Assembly: GCF_000327385.1 (NCBI RefSeq)
Contig: NW_008709220.1
Span: 108,941 to 172,940, forward strand
Source of the DNA: Lottia gigantea
Lineage: Eukaryota > Mollusca > Gastropoda > Lottiidae
DNA: 64,000 nt
Direction of reading: 5' to 3'
A program made the position numbers and the translations under genes. Within the stretch, counting starts at the first letter, position 1. Every line of letters starts with the position of its first letter. The notes beneath the pieces are model-generated. The model was not told where the DNA came from. It searched no databases and saw only the letters and a list, made by a program, of their open reading frames with translations. This document shows, in pieces, positions 24,781 through 36,794 of the stretch.

Positions 24781-25953
24781 AAAAGCTAGAAAAATAGCAA
24801 AATCTGAATATTGTAGTGCATGGCATCTGTTATGTTTTATTCTCTTACTATTTCACCTGATGACGACACATGGAATGTATACATTATGTGTTTGATATTT
24901 CATTAAAGAAGTTTCCACTATATTGTCTTGTTTTGATCAGCGAGAATAATGCCCGATCCTATGTCGTTAAGTAACGCAGGCTAAGCAGGTAAATGGATGT
25001 GAGGTACTTAGGGTATTTCCCTTGTTTGCCTAAATTCCGATAGCGTAACATCAACCTCTGGATCATGCCATTTAGGAATAAGGGGTTATTGCATTTCTAT
25101 AAACCACGTGCAATACAACGACCCAAAGTAATTAAGTATTTTGGTTTAAAAAGGGACACAACTCTTGTCGGATATTACGTCACTGTCATGTTATGATGAT
25201 CCTGCTAAACATTAAATGGAAAAAATTCAAAAAACATTTTACTTTACTCAGACAATAAACCTTCTACAGATCAAACACGAAAATAAATGGACTGATCTAT
25301 TCCGTTATATTTGTGAATTCTTCCAGTGAACAACGCCAGTCTTCATATGAGCCAGAAAAAAAAACCGGACGTCAAACTTAATTTAATGTCATTTTCATTA
25401 TCTCCCGAAGTACATAAGCTTTAATATTCAAATATCAAAGGGTGTCTTCTAAGCCAGACTCTGAGATATCAGGACGGTGTCAGCGGTAAAAAAAAAACCT
25501 CATTAGAATTCAATTACATCACAGCCATTTCAACAAGGCACAACGACCTTTAGATTATAATCTTTTAAGTTGAAATCTCTATCTATATATTAGACATCAG
25601 AGCGGATTAGCCGAGCTATCACCAGAGAAGTATTATAAGAAGCCATAGAGAGATTTGGCACATTATCTACTTTATTTAGAAAATACTCTCAGACAAAAAA
25701 TAATTAAGAAATCGACTTCTGTGGACGGGGGATGGTGTAAAAACTGTGTGCGCATACTTTTAAAACTGACTCGTCAAATTTAATCATGATTTCGTTTCAT
25801 GCTTACACATTCCACAATTTGAATTATTTGTACAATGGAATATAAAATCGAAATTACTTTAACACTTAGCAACGTTTCCAATTCGAGTGATCGAGCGATT
25901 TCGTGAATTTCGTGAAGACAGGTTCAGGGACCCTTAGCCTGATTCTGAAGGAG
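24781..25953. other. Non-coding stretch, no gene seen
   Basis: AT-rich sequence without recognised frames or repeats. Confidence 0.5.
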
Positions 25954-26421
25954 TATGTTACCCTGGCGGCTATTCCAGCCTCGGATAGCTATTGAACAGA
26001 TTTCAGCAGGTATAAAGACAGAAAAAATAGGCCCTGTTAAATGGGCACATTCTGCAAAACCCAGGTATATTTGGAAAGATGAATATTTTTGTAGTTCAGT
26101 CATACTATCATTTTCTCCCTACACCATTTATGTCATGTCTCCGTTTCCATCAAGTTCTTTTTGGCGAGACTAGCATCGGCCATTTAAAAAGGTCACAGAG
26201 TCAAGTTATACTAACAAAACGAAAGTAACGGTGATGCCCATCACTAATATACAATCAAGATAATTCAATACATGTATTATGTTAGAGAAAACGCATCTTT
26301 TGATGTGTGGAAAATCCCAATTTAACAGGGTCTTTTTCTTCTGACTACTCCAGTGGACAACTGTAAAAATATCCATCAGATGCTGGAATAGAGGCAGATG
26401 TCTAGGACTACCTGGCGGTAA
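25954..26421. mobile_element. TIR element related to the 3.35 kb palindrome
   Basis: The left end TTACCCTGGCGGCTATTCC and the right end CTACCTGGCGGTAA are inverted relatives. Internal words near each end (ATTCCAGCCTCGGATAGCT; ATCAGATGCTGGAATAGAGG) mirror each other and resemble the arms at 3353-3471. The 72-codon frame inside is not supported as a gene. Confidence 0.6.
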
Positions 26422-26437
26422 TCTTTAATGAAAGTTT

Positions 26438-26600
26438 GGAAAATCAAACTGGTTCTTAAGATGTTACCAGACATTGAAAACCTAAATTTGAATGTAAAGG
26501 TCAGTGTTTATGATAGTCAGACTGTTTCAATTCCTATCACTCTCGATACAGCTTCAATGAAATACCTTTAAAGACCCTGCTTGCTTTTAATCAGGAACAG
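26438..26600 (+). repeat. Local direct duplication, second copy
   Basis: Second copy of 24627-24780. The differences are scattered substitutions and one small indel near TCTCGATACAGCTT. Confidence 0.8.
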
Positions 26601-28017
26601 AAAAATAGCAAAAACTGTAGTGGAAGTATAATTGAGTTAGAGATATAGCGCAATCGGATAGAGTGGTAGAATTGGAGTTCAAACCGCCCACATCCCCATT
26701 CGTCATACTTTCTCTGGACAGTAGTAATACAAGTGAGAATAATTACGTATATACAATCAAAATTGGACCTGATATATTTCAAGGAAATCTCAGCTAATCA
26801 AACGCCTTACTATTGAATATTGAATATTGCAGAGAGGCAGAGGCTTGGTTAGAAATTCTCAGATATTTCGCCCCCACTCAGACGTAAACCTGGCTCCACC
26901 ACTGTTGAAGTGAATTTGAATACACAAGCTTCAAACCAGTAGGTTTAATTTTAGAATTTTAGTTGATACATATATAATTTTTGTAAGTTGACATGGAAAT
27001 GAAATATTCTCCATCTAAAAGGTCGTAATGGCTTTTGTTCAGCTTTGATTATCAAAGAAAAATAGCAAAACCTCACAATATTGTTGTGTAACATTAAATA
27101 ATGTCAAGAGAGAGAATTAAAAATGTCATTAGATAATAATACAAAATGTCTTATAAGAAGTTTTCTTTCTTTTTCTCCATTAGACAGTTTCTTAGTCTCT
27201 GACAAAAGTTTATATTTTTTTCATTTATTTTGGTATAAGCCGGGAATAATGACGATCATGTCACAACCACTCCACCCAATCGCACTAGGCGACAAACCGG
27301 AAGTTAACATGTTTATGATATCTCAACATCCTTATAATCATTATCATCATCCAGTTTCATCCAATCGAAATCTGTAAAAACAAATCCTCAATACTGCCAG
27401 TCTGGCACCCGACTGATTCCAGTTCGGGATAGCCCAGAGATTATGAATCAACCATAAAACTTCATAATGACGTTCAAGTATGCCTCGAGTCATCGTATCA
27501 CGAATACGGGTTTTGACATTGTCTCGAGGAAGTATGACGAATTGGGGCGTGGTTTGGACACGATGGCTGACAGTAAAACGGCCATTCCGCATCTGGTCTA
27601 CTTTTTCGAATTCCCTTTAAAAGAGAATAATGATATTATGTCTGTGAGAGTGCCTTAAAGCACTTGATAAGTAGAAATAGTATTCGCCCGACCGAGTTGA
27701 TAAAAATGAAGGCAGTTTGAATGATGACCACTGTCTTTGATGTTCTGAAGTCTTGGGTTAATGATGTGTGATAAAAATAAACATAAACACCATTAATATA
27801 AGCAGTCTTGTTTTCAGAAAACGTCGAGATTGATGGGTGGAAATCACGTGTTAATAATATCGTGAATAGCTCAGTCCTGTGTTTTACTAAAGTGCGCAAG
27901 TTTACGTAAAAATATTCGACTTATGATTATCTTACGCAAATTCTTACGTGTGTTTCAATTACAAACTTAAGATCTTAGCTACGAAAGCTTTAAGCACGTA
28001 TCGTTTGCATCATTTGA
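26601..28017. other. Non-coding stretch, no gene seen
   Basis: Several 60-90 codon frames overlap on both strands with no domain support. A tRNA-like A-box/B-box pair near 26646-26685 has wrong spacing and is not called. Confidence 0.45.
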
Positions 28018-28560
28018 TGGGATTATCTAGTCGTTTCTCATTATGTAGGCATCAAACACAGGTTGCAGTAGATGGGATTATCTAGTCGTTTCTCATTATG
28101 TAGGCATCAAACACGGGTTGCAGTAGATGGGATTATCTAGTCGTTTCTCATTATGTAGGCATCAAACACAGATTGCAGTAGATGGGATTATCTAGTCGTT
28201 TCTCATTATGTAGGCATCAAACACGGGTTGCAATAGATGGGATTATCTAGTCGTTTATCATTATGTAGGCATCAAACACGGGTTGCAGTAGATGGGATTA
28301 TCTAGTCGTTTATCATTATGAAGATATCAAACACAAATTTCAAGATTTCATAGTCAAGTATTATATCTAAAGTCATCAAATATAGATTGAAAAAGATGAG
28401 GTTATCCCGTCTTTTATCATTCTAATATCAAAAAAAGACAAGCTTACCCAATCATCTGTATCATTATACAGAAATCAAACACAGATTGCAGCAGACAGGA
28501 TTATTAAGTCCTTTATCATTAAAAAGTTTTCAAACACAGATTGCAAATGGTTAATCTCAT
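28018..28560. repeat. Minisatellite, 55 bp unit
   Basis: Nearly six close copies of a 55 bp unit (GATGGGATTATCTAGTCGTT, CTCATTATGTAGGCATCAAA, CACGGGTTGCAGTA) fill 28018-28330. Increasingly degenerate units with the same ATCATT...ATCAAACACAGATTGCA layout follow to about 28560. Confidence 0.9.
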
Positions 28561-29908
28561 TATGAAGAAATCAAAAAGATCAAAATGAAATTGGAAGATT
28601 GTTTAGTAGACCGGTGCCATTCATTGAGAAATGAAAAATACCGAAGACAAGTTTTCCCAGTCTGTTATTACCATTTTAAACATAAGGCTTGAAGACTAGG
28701 TTACTAAGTCTCATTATAAAGCCATAAACCCAAATATTCCAGATACAGATCAAGTGGTAATGAGGAGTGATAGACTGGAATAAATGGTGTAATATGATTT
28801 ATCACCATGCTTACAGAACTTAACAAAAGAACCAGACACTGCCTAAAGAGAGATAGCCGTATTCATATTTGCTGTATCAACTTAAAGGAACACTACCCCT
28901 TAGAATGGAAATAAGCATGTTTCAAATCACTTAATTCAATGGATTATTATTTAGTTTAAGAATTTTGGGATTATAGACACCAGTTCCACTGATAAAAAAG
29001 ACTCATTTTAACCAAGTTTAAAAATTTAAATTTGTTGGTCAGCTTTCGTATAATTTTCCAGACTGCGATTTCGACGTCTGGTTCATCATATACAAGTAAG
29101 CTGTGAGTTTTTAATGAGATGAAGAATAATGATGTCCTTTTGGATTAGATTGATCTTTATAAAAAATGTGTTTTACTTCCACTGCTGTTATGGAGTAAAA
29201 GTCATTTACACGTTTATTTGATTTAAACCTTTTTTGTCGTGAATGCTTTCTCTTCTGATCACTTGGTACCACTGTTCAGTATGAAATGCTGCCTCGTTGA
29301 TTCGTAACAGTTTTTCATCATGATATAACTGTTGTGATTAGTTTCCCCTCTCGAACTGTTCAAAATAAAAAATATTTTTATCGGTTTTAAATACGTGAGT
29401 TTTTTGTTTTGCCTTCCTGTTTGTCGTGTTTGGCGAAAAGCAATGAAAGATGTGCACAAGGAAGAGCAAGCTTACCTCTTTCTAGACACCTGATACCACT
29501 TTTCATAATGAAATACTTACTCACTTATGATTGATATACCTCATGTGAAATTTTATTAGCTGCTACCAATGTCTCGCAAAATTGTTGCATTGGATTGAGG
29601 GGTTTCGTTTTGCAGTTCGGATCGTTAGTACTTGGTTTATGTATTTAAAAACCTCACATTTGCAATGAACTTTTTTTTTATATAAGCGAACTAAGATATT
29701 GAAATTCGACAAAAACAATAAAATAGCCTAGATTTTCGGAGTTATTTTTAATCGGATTGATCTAGGACGGATAAAAGGCAGGTTAAAGAGATAAATAAAC
29801 CTCAATGAAGTGTTGATTAAAATCAGCACAATGTCTTATCGTTTCTAACTCAATACTCCAGAAAAACTGGTTTTCTTTTCAACTCATCTCCATTGTTTAT
29901 TTTCACTC
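28561..29908. other. Non-coding stretch, no gene seen
   Basis: AT-rich. A 66-codon minus frame (29259-29459) has no recognisable feature. Confidence 0.5.
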
Positions 29909-30219
29909 TTAAAGGAACAGGTTTGCCATTTTCTCCGGAGGTTGATTTGAGTCTTAAATATATGTAAATGGTCTTTCGAAATTTACGAAAATCACATAAT
30001 TCCTCCAAAAATAAATCAAGAATTTCTATTTCTATTTATATTATGTTTATGTCTTGTTTTTAACTTTCAAATGTAGATAATTCTGGACACACATGGATTT
30101 GATGGCTAAAATTTCGACAATAATCTGTGAACACTATTCCCGATAAGCTTAGCTAGAAAATTTCCGTTTCGGAGACTAAGGTATGTTTGGTCAAACAGAT
30201 GGCAAATCGGTTCCTTTAA
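29909..30219 (+). mobile_element. TTAA-type MITE family C, best-preserved ends
   Basis: The left end TTAAAGGAACAGGTTTGCCA and the right end (inverted TTAAAGGAACCGATTTGCCA) form a terminal inverted repeat of about 20 bp with two mismatches, flanked by TTAA on both sides. At 311 bp it is non-coding. The TTAA edges suggest mobilisation by a piggyBac-type transposase, which is inference. Confidence 0.8.
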
Positions 30220-30269
30220 ATTTAAAGTGGGGTGTGCCAAATAACTTGGTATATTTTGAAACATAAATA

Positions 30270-30561
30270 TCAATCGTATCTACGGCGGCCATTCTCGCTA
30301 CGCCTGACAATAACCTCGTATGCAGATCGAAGAAACTCTACCTTAATAGTTAGGCGGAAGTTACATCCGCGTTACAAAATATAGTTCGTCAGATGTTAGT
30401 TATCTCCATTGAAGGCCCTATCATCGAAGACAGAAGACGTCTTGGTGTCAAAGACTAGTCAGATGTCAAAATTGGAAGACGAAAGTTGTCCAATTTATCC
30501 GACAGCTGCATACGAGGATATTATCAGGCGTAGCGAGAATGGCCACTGTAGATACGAATAA
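30270..30561. mobile_element. Inverted-repeat element, 55 bp arms
   Basis: The left arm (CAATCGTATCTACGGCGG, GCTACGCCTGACAATA, CTCGTATGCAG) and the right arm (CTGCATACGAGGATATTATC, GGCGTAGCGAGAATGGCC) pair over about 55 bp with few mismatches. The 180 bp centre shows no frame. Confidence 0.85.
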
Positions 30562-30699
30562 TATAAATGTATTAGTAAATTGACACAGGCTCTAAATCAA
30601 TGACTATACGTCATTGTCTAAAAGGTAAAACTGAACGTTAGAAATAGGGTGTAAAAATTCCGTAAAGCAAAAAAACGTTAGGGTGAAAATAATGTAAAG

Positions 30700-30985
30700 A
30701 GGTTTTCCTAATTTTTTATGTGTTTCGGGGACAGTGATAGCATCAATTTGTACCATTCTAATTTTCAGTCAGATGTCTGTGATTCCTGCAATTCCGCTGA
30801 AATGAAATGTTTGATGATGTCACTTTATTACAATCATAAAAACTTCGTGATAAGTGTCGTCATCAAACACTTAAGTTTTAGTGGAATTGCAGGAACCACA
30901 GATGTCTTACTGAAAATTGGAATGGTACAAATTGATGCTTTGAGTATCCCCGAACTACTTAAAAGTTTAAAAACATATTTACAAT
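30700..30985. mobile_element. Foldback element family D, complete
   Basis: Two arms of about 125 bp (30715-30830 and 30865-30965) mirror each other around a short centre: GACAGTGATAGCATCAATTT against AAATTGATGCTTTGAGTATC, and CTGTGATTCCTGCAATTCC against GGAATTGCAGGAACCACAG. A weak 89-codon frame across it is a by-product. Partial relatives lie at 12505-12640 and 36925-37020. Confidence 0.85.
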
Positions 30986-31130
30986 AATTTTAAATATTTT
31001 CTTTCTTCTTTATCCATTTATCATTTCGTGAATTCTACTGAGACATCATTAACGTTATAACATGTCAGAATACATTATTTAAAACATTTAAACAAAACAA
31101 TAATAGTAAAGAGTAAATATATCTAATTTA

Positions 31131-31452
31131 TCATCTTCACAATGTCAAGCTATTACTATAACTAATACTTAAACCTCGACATCATTAGTCACCTTTCTTG
31201 TATCAAGGAAGTTTGTAAATGCTGCGATTTAATTTGATTGTACGCGAGCGAATACAGCCAATCAGAGACCTCGACAGAAAGACTGTTAACATTTTGCCCA
31301 CGCGTGTAATCGGGGCTCCGATTTGCTCTATTCGCTAGCGAACATTCTAATCAAATAGCTGCATTTTCAAACATCCGTGATACAAGAATAGTGGCCTTTG
31401 CAATCAAGGTATTAGACGCACTTCGTATAATAGCTTGACATTGTGAAGACGA
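31131..31452. mobile_element. Foldback MITE family B, fullest copy
   Basis: The terminal repeats TCATCTTCACAATGTCAAGC and GCTTGACATTGTGAAGACGA bracket two mirrored halves (GCGAGCGAATACAGCCAATC against TCTATTCGCTAGCGAACATT; CGACAGAAAGACTG near the centre). At 322 bp this is the best guide to the family layout. Confidence 0.85.
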
Positions 31453-32174
31453 TAATCAACTAACAAGACATGTAATTTGTTATATTGTGTGTTTTTCAAG
31501 TTTTAAATGTGTTCAGTTTGCTTTCGTCTGTTTTTACATATTTTGTACATGTTAAAGTAATGAGTTTTATTTCTTTTTCGTTTTATTTTATTTCATTTAT
31601 ATGATTACTGTTTTTTACACGATTTATTATCAGTATATAGAGAGTTTCTATAAATACATTTACAGTATTGCGTTCCGTTAGTTTGACTAGTTGAACCTTA
31701 TTTAAACTATTACGTTTTTATTGCGTTACTTACAGTATTCTGTTCTGTGTAATTTATGATTAATTTGCTTCAACAAAGTATCACGTTTCTGTTAAAAATA
31801 CATGGTTTTGTTTCGTGTCGTTTCATATCGTGTACATCTCGTCAAATCGCTTTTCTTCGATGCACTCATGTTAAAACCAATATTTTCATATTCATAGTCT
31901 TCACTTCACTAAAAAAAGTATAGAAAATCAGGATGTATAACCAATATCTGTCATTTCACTTTTAGTTCCATAAAAGATTTTGTTTACGGCGAAGAAAGTA
32001 TTAAAATTAAACCATGCTGAAATACAGTGGAATACAATATTAAACCAATGTATCTTCAGTCTCAATCAAAGTATCCAGTATTTGAATGAATCCGTTGATA
32101 GGTGGTGTTCAGGGACAACATGTCATAACAGCGTAGTCCGGATCCCTGTAGGTTAATTATCTGAACAATGGTTT
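31453..32174. other. Non-coding stretch, no gene seen
   Basis: T-rich, with no frame or repeat recognised. Confidence 0.5.
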
Positions 32175-32500
32175 TTAAAGGGCAAATTGGTCATTTTCGG
32201 GGGATGATGTAAATAGTCTTCAAAATCACTAGAAATCGCATTTAATTCCTTCAAATATACCTCAAACAGGGATTTTCACTTTCTTTTTCTATATATGACA
32301 GTGTATCAAGAAAAGACGACTCGTCATTTTAACTCTCAAAGGCGGATAATTCTAGACACACATAGATTTGAAGGCTCAAATTTCGATGAACAGCGAACAC
32401 TATTACTGATTAACTTTGCTAAAAATAAATCCCGTTTCTGGGACTAAATTACGATTGGTGAACCTGTCTCTATGACAATAATGTCCGGAAGAATTGCATG
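32175..32500 (+). mobile_element. TTAA-type MITE family C, right end lost
   Basis: The left end TTAAAGGGCAAATTGGTCAT is followed by collinear family-C words (CGGATAATTCTAGACACACA, GATTTGAAGGCTCAAATTTC, CCCGTTTCTGGGACTAA). The right TTAA edge is not recognisable. Confidence 0.65.
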
Positions 32501-33296
32501 TAACTGATACCACTCTAGGACCTTATTCTCCAAAACTTAACTTGAATAAAATCCAGATTTTAAGAAATACTGTAATCTTATTGAATAATAAAGCTAAATT
32601 TAAATTCAATTTTAATGATTGACCAATCAGATGAATGGAACACTAAAATCATCCTAAGTTCAATTTTCAAGAATATAGCCTCAGTAAATGTTTTTATTAA
32701 CTACTGTATTCCTGTGGTATAGCCTGAATGGAATTGTTTTGCTATTCTAAAATTGAGTATGAATATCAACTATAAGATAGTGCTAATAGTTTGATAGAAT
32801 GACATTAAAGAGAAACACACTTCCCTTTCAACAATTACAAGTGAACATGAGGGTCCCCGAAGGCTAGTTTTGCGGGCAAGGCATTAAAAAAAATTTTTTT
32901 TTGAACGGCCCGATTTTTTTTTTTTATTTTGGAATTTAAACATGAAATCATATCTCTGCCCGATTATCCTATATTATAACTGTATTTTTTTAAATTGATG
33001 CCCGATTGTATTCTCCTATAATATTAATATAATTCATATTATTTAAGGATCGAAATCACTGCTCTAATGCCATTCGTATGATTATATTTTACATATTTCA
33101 AAGATTTGCCGATGTTTTAAAAAGTTAATTTGAATATCAGCAACAAAACTACAAAACAGTACTAAAAGTATTATGAATGACTTTGCATTGAGGGTGGACT
33201 GAGGGGTCGAGCCACCGGACGCGTTCCGAGGGTCCAGGGCGAAAAGAGGCCCCACGTCTGCAAATGACGAATATTTTTAACAAATCGAATTCCTAA
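32501..33296. other. Non-coding stretch, no gene seen
   Basis: Contains long T runs near 32890-32930 and a more GC-rich patch at 33195-33260. No gene was recognised. Confidence 0.5.
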
Positions 33297-33606
33297 ATGA
33301 AATGAAGTTTTACGGCCTACTTTTCTGCACCATGCGGGCTAATGAAGACGGGCAACGCCATGCAGGGTGCAATGAGTGAAATTTTCCCAATACAGCGGCA
33401 TTAGCTTGCTCTTTTTCGATTTCCAACTGTCGAGTGATCTTTAACGTGCACAGCCTGTAGCACACAGGGCCTCGGTTTATTGTACCATCTGAACGACTAG
33501 ACGCTTTTTCCATGTCAGCCCCTCTTACCTGCATCACTGACAGGGGAAAACCGGGTTGAAAAATCAAAAGTTATTATCTCGACCAATGCCGGGATTGAAC
33601 CCTGGA
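33297..33606 (-). repeat. SINE-like repeat family A, fullest copy
   Basis: Read on the minus strand it begins CCAGGGTTCAATCCCGGC, which contains a good RNA-polymerase-III B-box (GGTTCAATCCC), and ends near an ATTTCATT tract. The middle holds the conserved words seen in all family-A copies. No clear A-box is visible upstream, so it is probably a 5'-truncated tRNA-derived SINE. An 85-codon minus frame across it (33310-33567) is a by-product. Confidence 0.7.
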
Positions 33607-34155
33607 CTTTCAGGTTAGCGAAAGATATTCTAAAGACATTATGTCTGATCTGATGGGTTCTTAACAGAGATTGAAAGTGTTAGTATAACAGCTGATATTT
33701 TATAAATGTGATAATTTAAATCATTTTTACATTTCAGGAAGCGGTGTTTTTTTCTCCCATACATACGAACTATAAGAGCTACTCATTGGATTTAATTTAT
33801 TTGGTGTTTAGGTTTTAAACTAGCTTCGAAAAGTCTCATTTCGGTAATGTTTGTTTTGACTACCGGCTTTTCTATGGCTATTTTTCTAGGTATTTTACTT
33901 CAAATAAAGTGATGGATTGACTATGACCATACGCTTTTCTATGTTTATGTTTTCAAGGTATTTTAACTGTAAGTAAAGTCTGTAAGGAAGTGACGGTTTG
34001 AATTGGACTAAGGGCTGTTTATGGGATTTGTCTTCTAGGTATTCAACTTCAAATAAACTTTGTATTATGTACACAGACCTAAGACGGTCCTGCCACTTCA
34101 TTGGAGAAATGTTATGTTTGATTTAGGTTATTGAAAATACAAAAAGCTGACTTAC
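33607..34155 (-). other. Start of intron 1 of the receptor gene
   Basis: Non-coding sequence after the GTAAG donor at 34155-34151 on the minus strand. No acceptor or further receptor exon was found anywhere to the left in the window, so the intron is very long or the rest of the gene is missing. Confidence 0.4.
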
Positions 34156-34480
34156 CTAACAATAATGTTAACAAATCCGACACAGCTAAACTGAATAGGT
34201 AATAGTTGGTCACTGTTTGCATGTAATTATTTTTAGCTATAACGATACAGGTACTGAGGTTTCCAATCACCCCTGTTAGAAATATTATACAATACACCAC
34301 AGTTAGAATAACAACTGATAACAAATCCTTCCGACGAGCTCCTAAAAACGATACCAAAAACTTATCAATATCCACATCCAGAGAATTGTTCCTGGAAGTC
34401 TCGGAATTATTCCCAATTAGCGCAGAGAAATTATCTTCCTGGTACATGGTCCTGTTTAATTCTAATGAAATATTTTCCAT
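34156..34480 (-). CDS. First coding exon of a neuromedin-U/pyrokinin/CAPA-type GPCR
   Basis: A peptide-hormone receptor of the plasma membrane, rhodopsin family. The exon encodes 108 codons plus one base and ends at a consensus donor (G|GTAAGT), giving a phase-1 intron. Residues 1-50 form an extracellular N-terminus with five N-glycosylation sequons (N3, N9, N17, N24, N31) and no signal peptide. TM1 spans about 54-82 and holds the GN signature (N74, position 1.50). TM2 begins at about 90 and holds LAVSDLL with D102 (position 2.50). The words TGVIGNLSTCIVI and TNYYLFSLAVSDLL are typical of the neuromedin U, pyrokinin and CAPA receptor group, where an intron soon after this point would be unremarkable. 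TM3-TM7 are not in the window to the left, so the gene extends far or this is an isolated exon. The subtype cannot be fixed from one exon. Confidence 0.85.
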
Positions 34481-35184
34481 ATTTTAACACATTGTCGTAT
34501 TTTGAGCAGGTGCCCGATAGTTTAATATTAAATCCTACATGCTGGTTGTCAGTCAATTTGAAAAATGAAACGGTCCGATACGAGAGATAAAAGTATAATA
34601 TAAAGTTTTCACCAGAACTTCATGACAAGTTTGTATCTATGATAGCTGATTATTACCAGCGCGTGTTGGCAGAGATCGATAAACACAGGTACCATGGATT
34701 ATTGTAATAATTAGTATTTATATACAGGCCCCGTCATCTGCATTATGTACATGAATGAATGAACCAAGTAACAACAGAACGAAGAAACGAAAGAGCAAAG
34801 CAAGGCGCAAGAGATCGAATGAATGAAAATGTACAAATTACGAAAGAATAAACCAAGGAAAAAGATATTGAATGAACGAACCAAAGAATAAATGAATGAA
34901 TGAGCGAACGAACGAACAAACAAGAGAACGATTGAAGAATCGCTAACACACAACACTGCAGGAATACTAACAATGTACTTGCTAGATGAATTACAGTAAA
35001 CTAGATCCTGTATTGTCACGGTAGGGTGTGTACAGGTATTGTTTAAGCTTGACAATGTTTAAAACAAGCTCTACCTGTATATTACCATTAAACTGTACAG
35101 TTTATTTCCATATTTATAAGAATTTAAATGGTAAGGTATTCTAGAGTTGGTGAAAATGCATTATATAAGCAAGGTTGAGACACT
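34481..35184. other. Upstream of the receptor exon, tetranucleotide-rich
   Basis: No promoter could be identified. 34750-34945 is rich in GAAT, GAAC and GAAA steps, which create two artificial minus frames full of SFxxSFxR-like residues. Confidence 0.5.
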
Positions 35185-35778
35185 ATCTTCACAATGTCAA
35201 GGTATTACAAACTACGTCTTCACAATAATATCAAGCTTTTACGAACTACGTCTTCACAGTACCAAGGTATAACGAACTACGTCTTCACAATATCAATGTA
35301 TTACGAACTACGTCGTCACAATATCAAGGTATTACGAACTACGTCTTCACAATGTCAAAGTATTACGAACTACGTCGTCACAATATCAAGGTATTACGAA
35401 CTACGTCTTCACAATATCAATGTATTATTAACTACGTCGTCACAATGTCAAGGTATTACGAACTACGCCTTCATAATGTCAAGGTATTACGAACTACGTC
35501 GTCACAATGTCAAGGTATTACGAACTACGCCTTCATAATGTCTAGGCATTACTAGCTTCATCCTCACATGGTACCTTGTACCTTGACATCAGTAGGCATA
35601 AGTTTGCAAATGCAGCGATTTGATTTGATTGTACGCTAGCGAATATAGCCAATCAGAGCTCTTGCAGAAATACAACAACAACAAAACTCAAACAAAAATG
35701 ATCTGATTTGATAGCTACAATCTGTGATACAAGAAAAGGGCTACTGATATCAAGGTATTAGACGCTATTGTAATACCT
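35185..35778. mobile_element. Foldback MITE family B with its terminal repeat amplified in tandem
   Basis: From 35185 to about 35560 the family-B end (CTTCACAATGTCAAGGTATT plus ACGAACTACGT, unit 31 bp) is repeated about twelve times. The ordinary MITE interior follows (GTACGCTAGCGAATATAGCC, CCAATCAGAGC), and then a right end close to ATCAAGGTATTAGACGC. Two overlapping plus frames over the array are repeat by-products. Confidence 0.85.
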
Positions 35779-36794
35779 ACAGGTGTATTTTGTGAAAACA
35801 AATACTCTGTCATTCACCCCTTGCACTGTAAAACATTAATTTAAAAACTGAAATATGCTAGTAATGTATTTTTTCAAACTTATATTTTAGAAATACAAGT
35901 CATGGCTTTCTATATTTATACAAAAAATCAAATTTTGACGACTTCTTTGTTAAGCCACATGAACTGGTGCTTTGTTCCAGGTGGAAATATGAGCTCTTAA
36001 ACCCTTTTGTATATTATTCACCCCAATTCCCCACATTCTCAATTTCATTTCGAATTCGATATGGACCCCGGTTGCAAAGCAACTCCTACACTTACTATGC
36101 CCCCGCATCTATCCACCCTAAGCATTAATAGAAAAGCCATTGGTTACAGTATCAACGTGATCTGACATTGACTCGAATCTTCTCTTTGTCTCCGACCCAC
36201 GTTTGATTTTGAGTGGCGTTAATACACCGTATCAATAGCCTTGACTGACAGGAATTCAATGGGTTCCTTTATCTCGATTCTTTCATAATCAGCTTATCAA
36301 GCATCACTTCACTCGGCAGCATTGAGAGTCAATAGTCCTTGACCTTGTTAATATATCTTCCTGGAACAGCCTTGAACTCTGTTGGATACATTCTAATGAA
36401 CAATATTTATACAACTGTGACTGTCGAATAAAATGAATAGAGTTCTGTGAAATATGGATACGAAACTACGTATGGTTCTTACACGGAAATAACACGTGGA
36501 GAAATATGAAGACCACTAAATCACTTTGATGTACGAGTTATTTTGATGATGTAGTCTGTAGAATAACAACGTTTTTTCTATCCTTGTGAGAAGGATATTC
36601 GAAGCTTCTACACGTATTTACTTCATCTTTTATGATATTTTTCTGGATAAATCTCGAGCTCTTGTCTAGTCTAAAATTTCTAGAATTAAATTGTCCATAT
36701 TAGACGTCTTACAGAGAGTCGTTCAGGTTCAAAGAAGGTGGAAAATTGTTTAAGAAACACACATCATCGTCAACAAAACTGCGGGAAACCGCAC
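35779..36794. other. Non-coding stretch, no gene seen
   Basis: Moderately AT-rich, with no supported frame. Confidence 0.5.

Noticed and set aside
26646-26685. tRNA-like A-box (TAGCGCAATCGG) followed by B-box-like GAGTTCAAACC
   Set aside because: Spacing between the boxes is about 17 bases, too short for a tRNA, and no acceptor stem can be formed.
28018-28330. Regular direct repeats resembling a CRISPR array
   Set aside because: The 55 bp units are fully tandem with no unique spacers, in an animal-type genome; this is a minisatellite.
34711-35055. Minus frames of 114 and 76 codons next to the receptor exon
   Set aside because: Arise from GAAT/GAAC tetranucleotide-rich DNA; the serine-phenylalanine-rich text is low complexity.
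35194-35555. Two plus frames of 114 and 67 codons
   Set aside because: They translate the 31 bp amplified MITE end; no protein character.
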